Positions 8,391-16,600 are shown, counted from the stretch's first letter. The stretch: DNA of 39,690 bases from Chloroflexota bacterium (GCA_020845495.1 JADLFM010000092.1:1-39690), one strand, 5' to 3'. Numbers and translations are program-made. The notes: a model not told the origin generated them from the letters alone.

Positions 8391-8449
8391 TCAGCGATTG
8401 GGTCTCAGGAGTACGTGCCGCGCATACGCGCCTGAGACCCAATCGCTGA
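8391..8449. terminator. Perfect 19-bp inverted repeat after the NHL gene
   Basis: TCAGCGATTGGGTCTCAGG (8391-8409) and its exact reverse complement (8431-8449) are separated by 21 bases. It starts 19 bases after the NHL stop, so it is a likely terminator for the operon. The long loop and lack of T-run also allow other readings, for example a protein-binding palindrome or an inverted pair of a dispersed repeat. Confidence 0.6.
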
Positions 8450-8468
8450 CAATTCCACGGGTTTCACC

Positions 8469-8807
8469 ATGCCCATGATGTTCGGGTTCTCCAACCAGCG
8501 TCGGCAAATGCTGGCGGCCGAGGCACAGCGGTTCGCCACCGAGGCCTACGGCTTCGGTGCGCTGCGCGCGTACCTCGTCGGGGAGTTCGCGGCCGGACAC
8601 GTCGGCCCTGAAACCGAGCTCGAAATCGTGGTGATTCAGGAAACCGACGAGCCGTTCCGCCGTCGCCCGGACTTCTGGGTCGCGCACATTCGGCCGCGCA
8701 TCGGTACACGCTTTCTCGTGTACACCCCCGAGGAGTTCGAGGCGTTCGAAGAGGAGGACGCACTGCTCGTCGAGGCAATCCGGCGCGAGGAGGTGCTGGT
8801 TGGCTGA
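8469..8807 (+). CDS. MNT-type nucleotidyltransferase-like protein, degenerate active site
   Basis: 112-residue protein with the size and opening layout of minimal nucleotidyltransferases. The segment YLVGEFAAGHVGPETELEIVVI aligns with the family core GSxARGxxxxxSDLDLLV. Here Ser of GS is Glu and the metal-binding Asp pair is replaced by Glu-Leu-Glu, so catalysis is doubtful though acidic residues remain. The rest ends in an acidic helix (EEFEAFEEEDALLVEA). In MNT/HEPN toxin-antitoxin pairs the MNT partner modifies and neutralises the HEPN toxin; the next gene is a HEPN protein, 83 bases on. ATG 8469 and 8475 are both possible; neither has a strong ribosome site. Confidence 0.65.
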   Translation: MPMMFGFSNQRRQMLAAEAQRFATEAYGFGALRAYLVGEFAAGHVGPETELEIVVIQETDEPFRRRPDFWVAHIRPRIGTRFLVYTPEEFEAFEEEDALLVEAIRREEVLVG

Positions 8808-8890
8808 GCTCCCCACGACCGAGGCCGCCGCACTCGGAGATACCGCTTCCGGTCGTTTGCGGCTCGAGGGCGCACGAATCGGAGGGCACC

Positions 8891-9352
8891 ATGTCCGATG
8901 ATTGGTCGTCCGGGCAGGCCGCATCCGAGCGCCGGCCTCGCGAGCCTGCGCGGCGCGATGCCGACCGCTGGCTCAGGCAAGCCGAGCACGACCTGTCGGA
9001 CGCCGAGTATGCGGCAGCAGGCGGACGGCACGCCCTGGCCTGCTTCCTCAGCCACCAGACCGCGGAGAAGGCGGTGACCGGCTACTTGCTGGCGCGGGGG
9101 GCCGAGCGGGTCTGGGGCCACGCCCTGGCCGACCTCTGCGAGGACGCGATGGCGCTCGACCGCTCCTTTGACCTCGTCAAGTCGCTCGCCGGCCTCCTCG
9201 ACAAGCACTATCTGGGGGCGCGCTACCCCTCGGCCTTGCCGGGCGGCATTCCTGCCGAGGCGTTCGACGCGCAGGACTCACAGCGCGCCATCGAGATTGG
9301 CCGCGAGGTACTCCGCTTCGCCCGCGAGCGCCTCGCCAGTCCCCCCGCCTGA
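8891..9352 (+). CDS. HEPN domain protein
   Basis: 153-residue HEPN-domain protein. Residues 18-130 show the family pattern: WLRQAEHDLSDAEYA, then ACFLSHQTAEKAVTGYLLA, then GHALADL and a tyrosine-containing GARYPSALPGG loop before the last helix. HEPN domains are helical bundles, many of them RNases with an Rx4-6H motif. I see no such motif in the last helix (RAIEIGREVLRFARERL), so this member may lack RNase activity and resembles the HEPN forms paired with nucleotidyltransferases. ATG 8891 is supported by CGGAGGG seven to thirteen bases upstream. It pairs with the preceding MNT-like gene. Function as toxin-antitoxin or as a nucleotide-binding regulator is open. Confidence 0.8.
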   Translation: MSDDWSSGQAASERRPREPARRDADRWLRQAEHDLSDAEYAAAGGRHALACFLSHQTAEKAVTGYLLARGAERVWGHALADLCEDAMALDRSFDLVKSLAGLLDKHYLGARYPSALPGGIPAEAFDAQDSQRAIEIGREVLRFARERLASPPA

Positions 9353-9378
9353 CTCCCCCCGCCTGACTCCCCCCGCCA
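9344..9378 (+). repeat. 13-bp short tandem repeat at the end of the HEPN gene
   Basis: Three near-copies of CCCCCGCCTGACT span the HEPN stop codon and the following intergenic bases. Each copy repeats the Pro-Ala-stop codons. It is a simple slippage product with no obvious role. Confidence 0.8.
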
Positions 9379-9481
9379 TCGGCCCCGGCCCCGCGTGCGG
9401 GAGAGCGGGCTGGGGATAAGGGGCTTCCTGGACAGGGTGACGGGAGCCGTGCAAGCGAGGCGAACAGGTGCTCTGCTTACA

Positions 9482-10342
9482 TTACCCGTCTGAAAAGAGT
9501 CTCGCGTCCCGCTCGCCGTTGATGGGTAAGGGATCGAGGCGGGTGAGGTACGCTGTGCGGAAGGCCCTCCGCGCGATCGTGATGGGGAGCCGGACGAAGA
9601 AGCTATCGGCCGGGATCTGGGTCCGATGGCAGAGCAGCGCCGCGCGCTGCGTCTCGACGTAGGCCGATACGTCGATCGCAGCGGTCACGTCGTCCACTTT
9701 CGCGCTCGGGAAGCGTCCGGCACGTCGTTCAAGCATCCCCACGATGGGAGCCGTGTCCAGCCCCTCCGCCCGCATCAGATCGACCACCTCTTCCCAGCCT
9801 TCGAAGACCGGTGACATCACGTACAGGCGTTCCGGCCGCCACGGCTCGCCCTCCACAGGCGCTGACGGATCGGCGGCGAGCTCCCAGCCGCGCACGGCGA
9901 CGCGATGGCACATGACGTGGTCCGGATGACCGTATGAGCCCTCGGCATTCTCGGTGACGATCACGCGGGGTCGAAGCTCGCGGACAATTGCCGCAACCCG
10001 CACGCCTGCCTCGTCCAGATCGGCGTTCATGAAAGCGTCCGGGTGCTGATTCGCCTCCACCCCGACCATACCTGAGTCGCGGTACCCGAGCAGGCGTAGC
10101 TCTGCGACGCCAAGTACCTCGCAGGCACGCAAGAGCTCGCGTTCGCGGATACTCCGAAGGCGCGGGAACGCTTCCTCGTAGACAAGATCCGGGTCGTGAA
10201 TCTCGCCCTCCTCACCGCCGGTGCAGGTCACGACGCCGGTCCGGCGGCCTTCGGCAGCGTACTTCGCAAGAAGACCGCCGGTCGCGCTACTCTCGTCGTC
10301 GGGATGCGGTCGGATGGCGAGGAAGTCGACACGCTCGGGCAT
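9482..10342 (-). CDS. PIG-L family deacetylase, mycothiol S-conjugate amidase-like
   Basis: 286-residue zinc-dependent N-deacetylase/amidase of the LmbE/PIG-L family. Zinc motif RPHPDDE is at residues 11-17 and the second ligand motif GHPDH at 138-142. The segment VVTCTGGEEGEI, the RERELLRACEVLGV helix and the phrase NADLDEAGVRVAAIVREL follow mycothiol S-conjugate amidase (Mca) and MshB closely, and the length fits Mca. Mca cleaves mycothiol-drug conjugates; in an organism without mycothiol a related sugar-amide substrate is more likely, so the exact role is open. Start ATG 10342 is preferred, since TGGAG lies about eight bases upstream. The longer frame from 10363 adds seven residues and lacks a ribosome site. 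The gene converges on the HEPN gene. Confidence 0.85.
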   Translation of the reverse strand: MPERVDFLAIRPHPDDESSATGGLLAKYAAEGRRTGVVTCTGGEEGEIHDPDLVYEEAFPRLRSIRERELLRACEVLGVAELRLLGYRDSGMVGVEANQHPDAFMNADLDEAGVRVAAIVRELRPRVIVTENAEGSYGHPDHVMCHRVAVRGWELAADPSAPVEGEPWRPERLYVMSPVFEGWEEVVDLMRAEGLDTAPIVGMLERRAGRFPSAKVDDVTAAIDVSAYVETQRAALLCHRTQIPADSFFVRLPITIARRAFRTAYLTRLDPLPINGERDARLFSDG

Positions 10343-10544
10343 CAGGAACTCCAGTACATTCAAACAGGTCCGTCAAAGGAGCCACACGAAGGATGCGGCG
10401 AGACGCTCGCTCCAGACAACTTCACGGTCCGTCCGCCTTCACGGCACCCCCTCTGTCAAGACGATGTCGGGCAGATTCGAGACTGGAGCGACATCGGGCA
10501 GCTTCGAGCTCAAGGTGGTGGACGGCACTGGATGATGTCATCAG

Positions 10545-11024
10545 ATGACGCGTAGCGCATCGGCCACTCCCTGGCCTCCCGGCGACCCGGGCACCTACAT
10601 TCTCCTGCTCCGGCTCACCGCACCCGCGACCATCGATGTTGGGCGGCGGGGCCGGTACTCGATGGCAGCCGGCTGGTACGCCTACGCGGGGAGTGCGCTT
10701 GGCGGCCTGGGACCACGCCTCCGACGACATCTGCGCGCCGTCAAGCCACGCCACTGGCACATCGACGCGCTCCGCGAGCTGACTGACGTCGTGGCCGTCG
10801 CGACGCATATCGGCCGTGACCGCCTGGAGTGCGCGACGGCCGCGCACATCGGCCGGTTGGACGGTGCGGTGATCCCGGCCCCTCGCTTCGGTGCGACCGA
10901 CTGTCGTTGCCCCAGCCACCTCTTCTATTTCCCGATCTGCCCGCATCTGGGCCTCGGGCCGTCGTGGACGATCCACTCACTGGCGAACACCTCGGCCGTC
11001 GACAGCGCAGCAGGGCCGAAGTGA
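10545..11024 (+). CDS. DUF123 GIY-YIG-like protein
   Basis: 159-residue protein of the DUF123 family, a divergent GIY-YIG nuclease fold often found fused to or near endonuclease III. Signatures are GTYILLLRL (GIY-like strand), GWYAYAGSALGGLGPRLRRH (YIG-like strand and helix with the conserved Arg and His), HWHIDAL, and a Cys pair near the end (TDCRCPSHLFYF) that probably binds metal. The role is probably nucleic acid binding or cleavage, but activity has not been established for the family as far as I know. ATG 10545 lacks a clear ribosome site. It stands alone and ends 100 bases before the shared terminator at 11124. Confidence 0.85.
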   Translation: MTRSASATPWPPGDPGTYILLLRLTAPATIDVGRRGRYSMAAGWYAYAGSALGGLGPRLRRHLRAVKPRHWHIDALRELTDVVAVATHIGRDRLECATAAHIGRLDGAVIPAPRFGATDCRCPSHLFYFPICPHLGLGPSWTIHSLANTSAVDSAAGPK

Positions 11025-11123
11025 GCGATCGGTATCTGGTCGGCCCAGGAGTCACGCCCCCGGACCATCGTAGCCGCGTGCCCGTGGGCGACCGTGAAAC
11101 GCGGACGACCGTCAAACACGGAC

Positions 11124-11167
11124 GACACGACGACGGCCCGGCAAGTTTGCCGGGCCGTCGTCGTGTC
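11124..11167. terminator. Perfect 21-bp palindromic bidirectional terminator
   Basis: GACACGACGACGGCCCGGCAA (11124-11144), two bases GT, then the exact reverse complement (11147-11167); the real loop is probably four bases, AGTT. It lies between the convergent DUF123 gene (+) and the repeat-protein gene (-), ten bases beyond the latter's stop, and can serve both. There is no T-run. Confidence 0.9.
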
Positions 11168-11177
11168 CAGGTGGCGG

Positions 11178-13079
11178 TTACTTCTTCTTATTCGGGGCCG
11201 ATCGCGCCGGTTGTGCCTTCGCCGGTTGGGGCTTCGGCGGCTCCGCCTTCTGGGGTGCTGGTTTGGCGGGCTGCGCCTTGGCAGGTTCTGGCTTCTTGGG
11301 CTCGGGCTTTGGCGGATCAGGCTTCTTGGGCGCGGGCTTTGGCGGGTCAGGCTTCTTGGGCTCTGCCCTGGGCGGCTCTGGCTTCTTGGGCTCTGCCTTG
11401 GGCGGCTCTGGCTTCGAAGGTTGTGCCTTCGCCGGCTGGGGCCTCGCAGGTTCGGGTTTCGAGGGTTGGTGCTTAGGCGGCTCTGCCTTAGGCGGTTCCG
11501 GGCGTGAAGGTTGTGCCTTCGCCGGCTGGGGCCTCGCAGGCTCCGGTTTCGAGGGTTGGTGCTTAGGCGGCTCTGCCTTGGGCGGTTCCGGCCGTGAGGG
11601 TTGTGTCTTCGCCGGCTCCTGAGCCGGCCGAGTTGGCGGCCTGGTGGCGTGCGACGGTGCTTCCGGTGCGGGCTCGGGCCGCGTGGTCGGTGGCTGCTGA
11701 TTGCGCGCCGGCTCCTGGCTCTGCTGCTGCCGGGGCGCCGGCTCAGCCTGAGCGATCGTCGTCGTGGGCGCCGACTGCTCGGCCCCGGGCGCAGTTGGCA
11801 CCGCCGGTTGGGCAGCGACTGGAGCCGCGAAAGCAGAGCGGAGAGGTTGCTGCGGTGCGAGCAGCGGCAGAGCGACCGGCATCTCACTCTGCCCGGCTCC
11901 TGCCACCGGCTCAGCCGGTGCATCGGGCTGAATCGGCGGCGACGGCGCTGGCAGCTCGGGCTGAATCGGCGACGACAGGGCAGGTTGTTCGGACTGACCG
12001 GACCAGGCCACCTCCGACGGAATCTCGGGTGCGGGTGCGACCGGGATCGGTGCGACCGGGATCGGCGCATCGGGCGGCGTTACGGGGGCAGGCGCCGCCG
12101 GCGGAGATGCAATCGGCGCGTCGGGTGGCGTGGTCGGGCCGCCGGACGAGGAAGCGGCCGTATTCTCATCCGGCTTCTCCGACCGTCGCTCGCGCGACTC
12201 ACGACGTCGCCCGGAGCGCTCCTCATCATCGCGATCGTCGGTATCACCTGCACTCGTCGTCTGGCGGAGCACGGCGGCGATGGGTTCGGCCGCGATGGGT
12301 TCGGCCGCGATGGGTTCGGCGGCGATGGGTTCGGCGGCGATGGGCTGAGCGGCAACGGGCTGGGGGACGATGGGCTCGGCAGCCACTACCGCCTCCGGCA
12401 AGATGCCATCCGACTCATGCGCGATCGCGTCCTGGCCGCTCGCGGGCGATTCGCGATCGTCGTTCCCGGACGCTGCTTCACGAGCACTCGCCAGGGCGGC
12501 AGCCTCAGAGGGAGCCGCGTCCTCAATGGCAGACGGCTGTATGAGGCCGGCTTCGGCTGAGACGTCACTTGCCATCGGGGGGAATGCGGAAACACTACTC
12601 GGTGCGGTGCTCGCCGTGGTAGCCAGCGGGCCGAATGCCACGGATCCCATCGATGGCGCGCCGTCGGCGCCTGATGCACGCGCGCTGGGCGCATCGGGCT
12701 GTCCTACCGCGACACGCACCGGCGGCGCTTCGGAGGAGGCCGGCCGTACGTCGCGCACAACGGCTCCAGCGGTCTGTTCGGGCGTCGGCGTAGCCGCAAT
12801 CGGCACGTAGATGATCCGGTCGACCGGCACCTCAACGGGGACTGTGACGGGCACCGGGACCGCGACCGTGACCTCCACGGGCACGTCGTGCTGGACGATC
12901 CGTACCTCGACACGCGGGATACCTTCACGGGCGAGGAATTGGAGGCCGGCAAAGAGCGGGGCAAGCAGGGCAAGCAGGGCAAAGAGGCGGAGCCGCGCCA
13001 TCGACGCGGGAGTAACGGCCGACCGAACCATCCCTGGGGTCCCGCGCACCCGTCGCGCGAGACGTCGTCCGACTTCCAT
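11178..13079 (-). CDS. Membrane-anchored Pro/Ala/Lys-rich repeat protein
   Basis: 633-residue protein of no recognised family. An Arg-rich N-terminus (residues 1-29) is followed by one membrane helix (about 30-48, RLFALLALLAPLFAGLQFLA), giving a type II anchor with the rest outside. Next comes a Val/Pro strand-like stretch (VTVAVPVPVTVPVEVPVDR), an Ala/Ser/Glu-rich region with five copies of AAEPI, a charged block near 275-300 (DDRDDEERSGRRRESRERR), and a long C-terminal Pro/Lys/Ala/Glu region ending NKKK. The last part has a 30-residue unit repeated about twice. Such low-complexity cationic tails often span or bind the cell wall, but function here is unknown. ATG 13079 has AAGGCAGG a few bases upstream; ATG 13001 is in frame but lacks a site. 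Confidence 0.8.
   Translation of the reverse strand: MEVGRRLARRVRGTPGMVRSAVTPASMARLRLFALLALLAPLFAGLQFLAREGIPRVEVRIVQHDVPVEVTVAVPVPVTVPVEVPVDRIIYVPIAATPTPEQTAGAVVRDVRPASSEAPPVRVAVGQPDAPSARASGADGAPSMGSVAFGPLATTASTAPSSVSAFPPMASDVSAEAGLIQPSAIEDAAPSEAAALASAREAASGNDDRESPASGQDAIAHESDGILPEAVVAAEPIVPQPVAAQPIAAEPIAAEPIAAEPIAAEPIAAVLRQTTSAGDTDDRDDEERSGRRRESRERRSEKPDENTAASSSGGPTTPPDAPIASPPAAPAPVTPPDAPIPVAPIPVAPAPEIPSEVAWSGQSEQPALSSPIQPELPAPSPPIQPDAPAEPVAGAGQSEMPVALPLLAPQQPLRSAFAAPVAAQPAVPTAPGAEQSAPTTTIAQAEPAPRQQQSQEPARNQQPPTTRPEPAPEAPSHATRPPTRPAQEPAKTQPSRPEPPKAEPPKHQPSKPEPARPQPAKAQPSRPEPPKAEPPKHQPSKPEPARPQPAKAQPSKPEPPKAEPKKPEPPRAEPKKPDPPKPAPKKPDPPKPEPKKPEPAKAQPAKPAPQKAEPPKPQPAKAQPARSAPNKKK
11416..11600 (-). 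repeat. 90-bp tandem repeat in the C-terminal coding region
   Basis: Near-identical 90-base units begin at 11416 and 11506, with a third partial unit from 11596. Each encodes 30 residues of the form PEPPKAEPPKHQPSKPEPAR plus a PQPAKAQPS-like end. The two full copies differ at only a handful of bases, so the duplication is recent. Confidence 0.9.
12273..12347 (-). repeat. 15-bp tandem repeat, five copies
   Basis: Five units of GGCSGCGATGGGTTC (S is G or C) in the plus-strand reading, encoding AAEPI five times in the minus-strand repeat protein. Neighbouring copies form two sub-types, CCGC and CGGC, suggesting stepwise duplication. Copy changes stay in frame. Confidence 0.92.
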
Positions 13080-13320
13080 AATTACCTGCCTTGCCCGAGT
13101 GACCTGTTACAACGACAGCACGGCTCACAAGGGGACGGCTTTTCGGAGCCAATTTCAATACTGTCGCCCAACTTCAGTACACTCATCCAGGTGCCTCGAC
13201 GGGCTTGCCGGCGTAGGCGCCCCCATACGGTACCATTGCCCGACTCGATACTGCCTTCGCACCATTCGAATCCCCTCCTCTGAGCACCGTGGCGCGGCAC
13301 GCATCTCCCTGGATCTGGTG

Positions 13321-15207
13321 ATGCTCGACCGACTTGGCGGCGAAAGCTCGGCCCTACCGCCGGCTCCACCGGCGGCCGATGCACGGCTGCGTGCGGTGCT
13401 CGGCGTTGGACTGACCGTCACCGCTGCCATCCTGGTCATGCTGACGGCCGACCGCGACGCCATGCCTGACCCGGTCGTCCTCGGAGCGCTGCTCTTCGCG
13501 GGCACCGTACTGCGCGCACTCGTCGTGCGGTTGCCCAGGCGCGATCTGACGCTGTTCGCCGCCGTGCTCCTACCCACCTGGCTCACCTTCGGCACGGCCG
13601 TAGCAGGGTCACTCACGTTCGCCGCTGCGCTCATCAGCAGTCTGGTACGCCGGCATGGCCTCCTGGCCGCGTCCATGGGCGCCGCCGCGGGGTTGGGTGG
13701 CCTCGTCGTCGGCAGCCTGGCTGGCCTGGGGGTTGAAACGCTCGGCCTGTCACTGGAGCAGCCGTTCGAGCGGCTGCTCGTCGGGGCGGCGTTCATGGTC
13801 GGCAACTGGCTCGGCGAGCATGCAATCGTACGCCTCGCCGGCCGGATCGAGCCTACGCCGGCCACCCGGTTGGTGCCACGCCCGAGCCTCATCGCCAACC
13901 TGCTCCTACTCTACCCAGCGCTCGTGCTGGTCGACGTCCTGACTACCCGCGGTCCCCTGCTCTTCGCCAGCCTGCTAGCGGTTCTGGTCGTCGCGCTGAT
14001 CCTGATCTGCCTGTACGTCGGCGCCGAGACGTCACGCCGGAGCGCGGCCGGCGAGCAGGCCCGCTTGCAGTCGATCGTGGCGCAGGCTCCGGACGGGCTG
14101 TTGGCGGTCGGGCCAGACCTGCGCCTCGAGTGGCTCAACGACGCGGCTGGACGGATCGTCGGCATCGAGCCTGACGCGGCAGTGGGTCGGCCGCTGGTCG
14201 ACATCCTGCCGCTCATCCGCCCGAACGGCACGCCTGTCGACCTCCAGACCGCGTTCCTGCAGGCAGCCTCGACCGGGCGGCCGGTGGACGTTGCCGGCCG
14301 GTATGGGTCTGAGGGGGGGCGAGAGCGCCCGCTCGTGGCCACCTTCACGGCACTCGCCGAAGCGGCAGGGACGCTCGCTGTCGGAGTGGTCGCCATCCGT
14401 GAGGCGAACGCGGACGACTATCAGGCTTTCCAGGCGACCGACCTCGGGCACGAACTGCGCTCGCCGCTCACGTCGATCCTCGGGCATGCGCAATTGCTGA
14501 TGCGCGCGCCGGCCGGCTCGCTCGATCCAGCCCGTCAGTCCGAGATCGTCTCGCGGATCGCGTCGTCTGGTGATTACATGCTGCGCCTCGTGAATAACCT
14601 TCTCGACCTCCGGCGGATGGAATCCGGCGTCGAGGCGGTCGATCCCGTCCCGCTCGATCTAAGCGCGGTCCTGCTCTTGATCCTGACGATGGAGAAGCCG
14701 CGCGCAGCCGAGAAGGGGATCTCCCTCTCGATGGCCACAGAAGAGGGCCTACCCATCGTCCGCGCCGACGAACTGCTGGTCCGGCGCGTCGTGGATAACC
14801 TGCTCTCGAACGCCATCAAGTACACGCCCGGCGGCGGAACGGTCCGTCTGACTGCCGTCCGTGACGGTGACGCCGTAGCGATCGCGGTCACGGACACTGG
14901 CATCGGTCTGACCGAGGAAGATCGTGCCCGGCTGTTCGAGCGCTTTTTCCGCTCGGAGCGCCCCGAAGCGCGCCAGGAGCGCGGCACCGGCCTTGGCCTG
15001 GCGCTGGTCCGCGAGGCGGCGCGGCGGCTTGGCGGCGAGATCCAGGTCCGGAGCGCGCCCGGTGTGGGAAGCACCTTCACGCTTCGGCTCCCCCTCGAGC
15101 CGCCGCCCGGCCATTCGATCGAGCCGTCGTCCGGCCATCCAATGGGTGGGCAGCCGACCCTCCACCCGGCGTCGGACCAGCTACCCGATCCGCGGGCTGC
15201 CAGATAA
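13321..15207 (+). CDS. Membrane sensor histidine kinase with PAS domain
   Basis: 628-residue sensor kinase. Residues about 25-240 hold roughly six to seven membrane helices resembling MASE-type integral sensor domains. A PAS-like domain follows (about 250-355, QAPDGLLAVGPDLRLEWLND). The phosphoacceptor box is LGHELRSPLTSI with H377. The ATPase core shows DNLLSNAIKYTP (N box, 492-503), VTDTGIGL (G1), a FERFFR F box and GTGLGLALV (G2), so it should be active. The C-terminal 35 residues are a Pro/Ser/His-rich tail. The open frame extends back to 12811 but overlaps the divergent repeat-protein gene, so ATG 13321 (or GTG 13318) is chosen; the ribosome site is weak. No response regulator is adjacent. 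The signal is unknown. Confidence 0.9.
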   Translation: MLDRLGGESSALPPAPPAADARLRAVLGVGLTVTAAILVMLTADRDAMPDPVVLGALLFAGTVLRALVVRLPRRDLTLFAAVLLPTWLTFGTAVAGSLTFAAALISSLVRRHGLLAASMGAAAGLGGLVVGSLAGLGVETLGLSLEQPFERLLVGAAFMVGNWLGEHAIVRLAGRIEPTPATRLVPRPSLIANLLLLYPALVLVDVLTTRGPLLFASLLAVLVVALILICLYVGAETSRRSAAGEQARLQSIVAQAPDGLLAVGPDLRLEWLNDAAGRIVGIEPDAAVGRPLVDILPLIRPNGTPVDLQTAFLQAASTGRPVDVAGRYGSEGGRERPLVATFTALAEAAGTLAVGVVAIREANADDYQAFQATDLGHELRSPLTSILGHAQLLMRAPAGSLDPARQSEIVSRIASSGDYMLRLVNNLLDLRRMESGVEAVDPVPLDLSAVLLLILTMEKPRAAEKGISLSMATEEGLPIVRADELLVRRVVDNLLSNAIKYTPGGGTVRLTAVRDGDAVAIAVTDTGIGLTEEDRARLFERFFRSERPEARQERGTGLGLALVREAARRLGGEIQVRSAPGVGSTFTLRLPLEPPPGHSIEPSSGHPMGGQPTLHPASDQLPDPRAAR

Positions 15208-15409
15208 GCGCCCAGTCATCTATGTCCGGGCGGTCTGCGTTCCGACGACCGACGAGCCATCCGCTCGTCCGACGCACGCCCTCGCCAGCCGCACGCCCCA
15301 ACCTCACCTGCGCCTGGCAGCCCTCCCGGTCTCTGGCACCGCTCCTACAAGGCGCCTATGCCACGTCGAGTGCCTGCTCCGTGACGCTCTCAGCATTACG
15401 AACCGCGTG

Positions 15410-16387
15410 ATGCCGCTCGACCGGCCCCCATCCGAGGGCGCCCCAACGGAGCCAGCCGACGCCCGCGCCGTTTCACTACTGGGCAGACGAGGCTGGCGTA
15501 TCCTGGCGCACGTCATGCTGTTCCTTGGTATCTGGCTGGTGTTGGTGGCGATCCTGGGCCTCGCCGCGCAGGCGCTGGCCCTCTTCATCATGATCGGGCC
15601 GGACGGCCTCACCGCACTGCTCGCCGGTCAGGGTCTCCAAGTCACACCCGCCACCCTCGCCGAGCTCACCCTCCCGACTCGCCCGTTCGCACTGCTCGTG
15701 ACCGCTGCAACGGCTTTCGGCACTGTGCTGTCTGTCAACGTGATGCGGCGCTTTTTCGGCGGCCCGAGGCTGTTCGATCTCGGGCTACACAGGCAGGGTC
15801 ACTGGTTCCACGACAGCCTGCTCGGGCTGGCACTCGGACCCGTGATGTTCGGGACGATCCTGTTGCTCCTGCTCGCGGCCGGCTGGGCGGACGTCCGCCC
15901 GGGCACGATTGGCCCTGGCGGGCTCATCACCGCGCTGGCGACTTTCGTCTTCGTCGCCTTCTCCGAGGAAGTTCTGGCACGGGGATGGCTGCTTCAGGTG
16001 TTGGAGCGTGGGTATGGACGGTGGGCCGGTGTGGTTGGCTCGTCGGTGTTGTTCGCACTCCTGCACGCCTCAAATCCCGGCTTTGGGCTGACCGCGCTCA
16101 TCGGGCTGTTCTGCGCAGGGCTCGTACTCGCACAGGCGTATCTCGTGACGCGCCGGCTCTGGCTGCCGATGGCGTTCCACCTGAGCTGGAACTACAGCGA
16201 AGGACCGATCTTCGGTTTTCCGGTCAGCGGCCTGAGCTCCGCGGGCCTGCTCGTTGCCGATGTCCACGGCCCCGACCTCGTCACCGGCGGCTCGTTCGGC
16301 CCAGAGGCCGGACTCGTGGTACTCGTGGGGCTCGGGCTCGCCTCAGTGGTCCTCGCCTTCTGGCGGCGGCAGGCGGCGCCCGCCTGA
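15410..16387 (+). CDS. CPBP family intramembrane metalloprotease
   Basis: 325-residue membrane protein of the CPBP (Abi, Rce1-like) family. All three metal-binding motifs are present: EEVLAR with E186, E187 and R191; FALLHAS with H219; and AFHLSWNY with H257 and N261. Six to eight hydrophobic helices fill the rest, and a hydrophilic leader of about 30 residues comes first. These glutamate proteases cleave prenylated or other membrane substrates, and in bacteria are linked to bacteriocin immunity or export. The frame is open back to 14924 inside the kinase gene, but start ATG 15410 (GTG 15407 also possible) removes the overlap; no good ribosome site is seen. It lies 200 bases after the sensor kinase and could be co-transcribed with it. 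Confidence 0.88.
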   Translation: MPLDRPPSEGAPTEPADARAVSLLGRRGWRILAHVMLFLGIWLVLVAILGLAAQALALFIMIGPDGLTALLAGQGLQVTPATLAELTLPTRPFALLVTAATAFGTVLSVNVMRRFFGGPRLFDLGLHRQGHWFHDSLLGLALGPVMFGTILLLLLAAGWADVRPGTIGPGGLITALATFVFVAFSEEVLARGWLLQVLERGYGRWAGVVGSSVLFALLHASNPGFGLTALIGLFCAGLVLAQAYLVTRRLWLPMAFHLSWNYSEGPIFGFPVSGLSSAGLLVADVHGPDLVTGGSFGPEAGLVVLVGLGLASVVLAFWRRQAAPA

Positions 16388-16600
16388 TTTGCGCCCGCTC
16401 ACTCTATGCTCGCCATGTCGCCGCCAGACTGCCCCTCCGACCGTTCAAGCGCACCGCACAACCGGGCCGCTCGGGAGTTGACGCCGCGGCCGACTGCGGG
16501 CGCGTCGTCGGTTCAGACAGGCCGCCGACTCGGGTGCACCACCCGTTCGGCCGCTCGCTGGGTCTGGCCGTGAGCCACCCGCCGTCGAGAGAGCCCGTGG

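Noticed and set aside
11594..12560. Two plus-strand Arg-rich ORFs of about 316-319 residues over the repeat-protein gene
   Set aside because: They are the complement of low-complexity Pro/Ala/Lys coding sequence. The minus-strand frame has the signal anchor, ribosome site and terminator.
13255..13285. tRNA T-arm-like sequence ATTCGAATCCC
   Set aside because: No pairing stem around it and no acceptor, D or anticodon arms nearby.
16415..16573. 52-codon ORF after the CPBP gene, preceded by TATGCT
   Set aside because: Ser/Arg/Pro-rich composition and no ribosome site. Leaderless translation is possible in principle but nothing supports it.
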